This document shows, in pieces, positions 31,541-32,179 of a stretch of 32,179 bases of DNA (the first letter of the stretch is position 1; every line of letters starts with the position of its first letter). Position numbers and translations under genes: made by a program. The notes below the pieces were generated by a model. It was not told the DNA's origin. It saw only the letters and a program-made list of their open reading frames with translations, and did not search any database. This stretch comes from Candidatus Poseidoniales archaeon (GTDB lineage: Archaea > Thermoplasmatota > Poseidoniia > Poseidoniales > Poseidoniaceae). The DNA lies in the NCBI GenBank assembly GCA_003602485.1, contig QQSD01000010.1:27215-59393 (forward strand), written 5' to 3'.

Positions 31541-32179
31541 ATGGCATTGCCGCGAGTCCCTGCGTATATGGGCATGACCACGGACCTATCACACCATTTC
31601 GTCGAAGCGGTTGACCAAGCCGCTATTGCTAGCGCTGCGTGGCGCGGCAAGGGTGACAAAAATGCAGCTGATGATGCTGCGGTTGAAGCCATGCGCCGTA
31701 CCTTTGACACCGTGCCTTTTGACGGACGTGTTGCTATCGGCGAGGGAGAACGGGATGAAGCACCGATGCTCTACATTGGTGAACCCCTGGGTTCATTGAT
31801 TGGGCAGGAAGGAGCACCGAAAATTGATATCGCTGTTGACCCCTTGGAATGCACGAATAATTGTGCGGACAATTCCCCGAATTCAATTGCAGTGCTCGCA
31901 GCAGCCCCCCGAGGAACCTTGTTACACGCACCTGATTGCTACATGGACAAATTAGCAACAGGCCCTCTTTTGGCAGACCATGTTGCCCTCGACGGTGGAG
32001 CCACGTACAACATTGAACAAGCGATGCACGTCCTTGATTGCAAAGCGGAAGATGTTCGTATCGTAGCGTTGGACCGTGAACGCCATCACGACTTATTCAA
32101 AGAAATCCGTGCAACGGGTGCACAACTCCACCTCATGGGAGACGGTGATGTTTCAGGCGCCATCTGGGCAGCCAAGAGC
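31541..32179 (+). CDS. glpX: Class II fructose-1,6-bisphosphatase GlpX, 3' end cut by window
   Basis: Metal-dependent phosphatase that hydrolyses fructose 1,6-bisphosphate in gluconeogenesis. The 213 visible codons include the family blocks AAWRGKGDKNAADDAAVEAM, FDGRVAIGEGERDEAPMLYI, and the metal/phosphate motif IAVDPLECTNN. The last usually reads DPLEGT or DPIEGT, so the Gly-to-Cys change is notable but the Asp and Glu ligands are kept. The LLHAPDCYMDKL and GDGDVSGAIW regions also match. ATG at 31541 follows the moaC stop by three bases; ATG at 31568 is an in-frame alternative. The 3' part lies outside the window. With the class I aldolase at 27479-28405 it forms consecutive gluconeogenic steps. 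Confidence 0.93.
   Translation, partial: MALPRVPAYMGMTTDLSHHFVEAVDQAAIASAAWRGKGDKNAADDAAVEAMRRTFDTVPFDGRVAIGEGERDEAPMLYIGEPLGSLIGQEGAPKIDIAVDPLECTNNCADNSPNSIAVLAAAPRGTLLHAPDCYMDKLATGPLLADHVALDGGATYNIEQAMHVLDCKAEDVRIVALDRERHHDLFKEIRATGAQLHLMGDGDVSGAIWAAKS

Noticed and set aside
1-32179. CRISPR arrays, insertion sequences, integrase or phage genes
   Set aside because: No regularly spaced repeats, terminal inverted repeats or transposase/integrase motifs were seen on reading both strands.

Overview
The window looks like a chromosomal segment of a marine planktonic euryarchaeon, most probably Marine Group II (Poseidoniales, Thermoplasmatota). This placement is inferred from gene content, not from a marker-gene tree. 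Archaeal information genes are present: an Orc1/Cdc6 initiator, a TATA-binding-protein-like factor, archaeal-type CoaD and DUF359 for CoA synthesis, and a DeoC/LacD-type class I aldolase. They sit with bacterial-looking lipid genes (FabI-type enoyl-ACP reductase, biotin carboxylase, fatty acid hydroxylase) and with very large secreted proteins ending in one membrane helix and an acidic tail. No rRNA, tRNA, CRISPR array, insertion sequence or prophage was recognised. Coding density is very high and several genes abut or overlap.

Left region (1-10144, all minus strand): a partial fabI with a perfect palindrome in its upstream region; a small membrane-anchored surface protein; then a tight run, in transcription order, of a ~1,947-residue surface protein, an unrecognised soluble protein, a divergent TBP-like protein and a TatD-like hydrolase, with gaps of 1-9 bases.

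Middle-left (10241-18654): on the plus strand, a hotdog thioesterase, a GTPase-dead relative of EF-Tu/SelB and a two-helix membrane protein. On the minus strand, a probable operon runs fatty acid hydroxylase, biotin carboxylase, PfkB kinase. Then come a SLOG/DUF2493 protein (plus) and a CysJ-like reductase lacking its flavodoxin domain (minus).

Middle-right (18790-26969): an MBL-fold hydrolase; a 196-base gap with an ORB-like dyad and a second palindrome upstream of orc1/cdc6, which is a candidate replication origin; a four-helix membrane protein; a family 2 glycosyltransferase; a fused phosphopantetheine adenylyltransferase/dephospho-CoA kinase; a 360-base gene-free stretch rich in perfect inverted repeats that may encode an unidentified structured RNA; and two divergent winged-helix genes.

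Right region (26970-32179): a minus-strand operon of FAD oxidoreductase, crotonase and class I fructose-bisphosphate aldolase faces a plus-strand operon of moaE, moaC and a class II fructose-1,6-bisphosphatase cut by the window end. Aldolase and bisphosphatase catalyse successive gluconeogenic steps. FabI, biotin carboxylase, thioesterase, crotonase, CoA synthesis and the FAD reductase together suggest active lipid and CoA metabolism.
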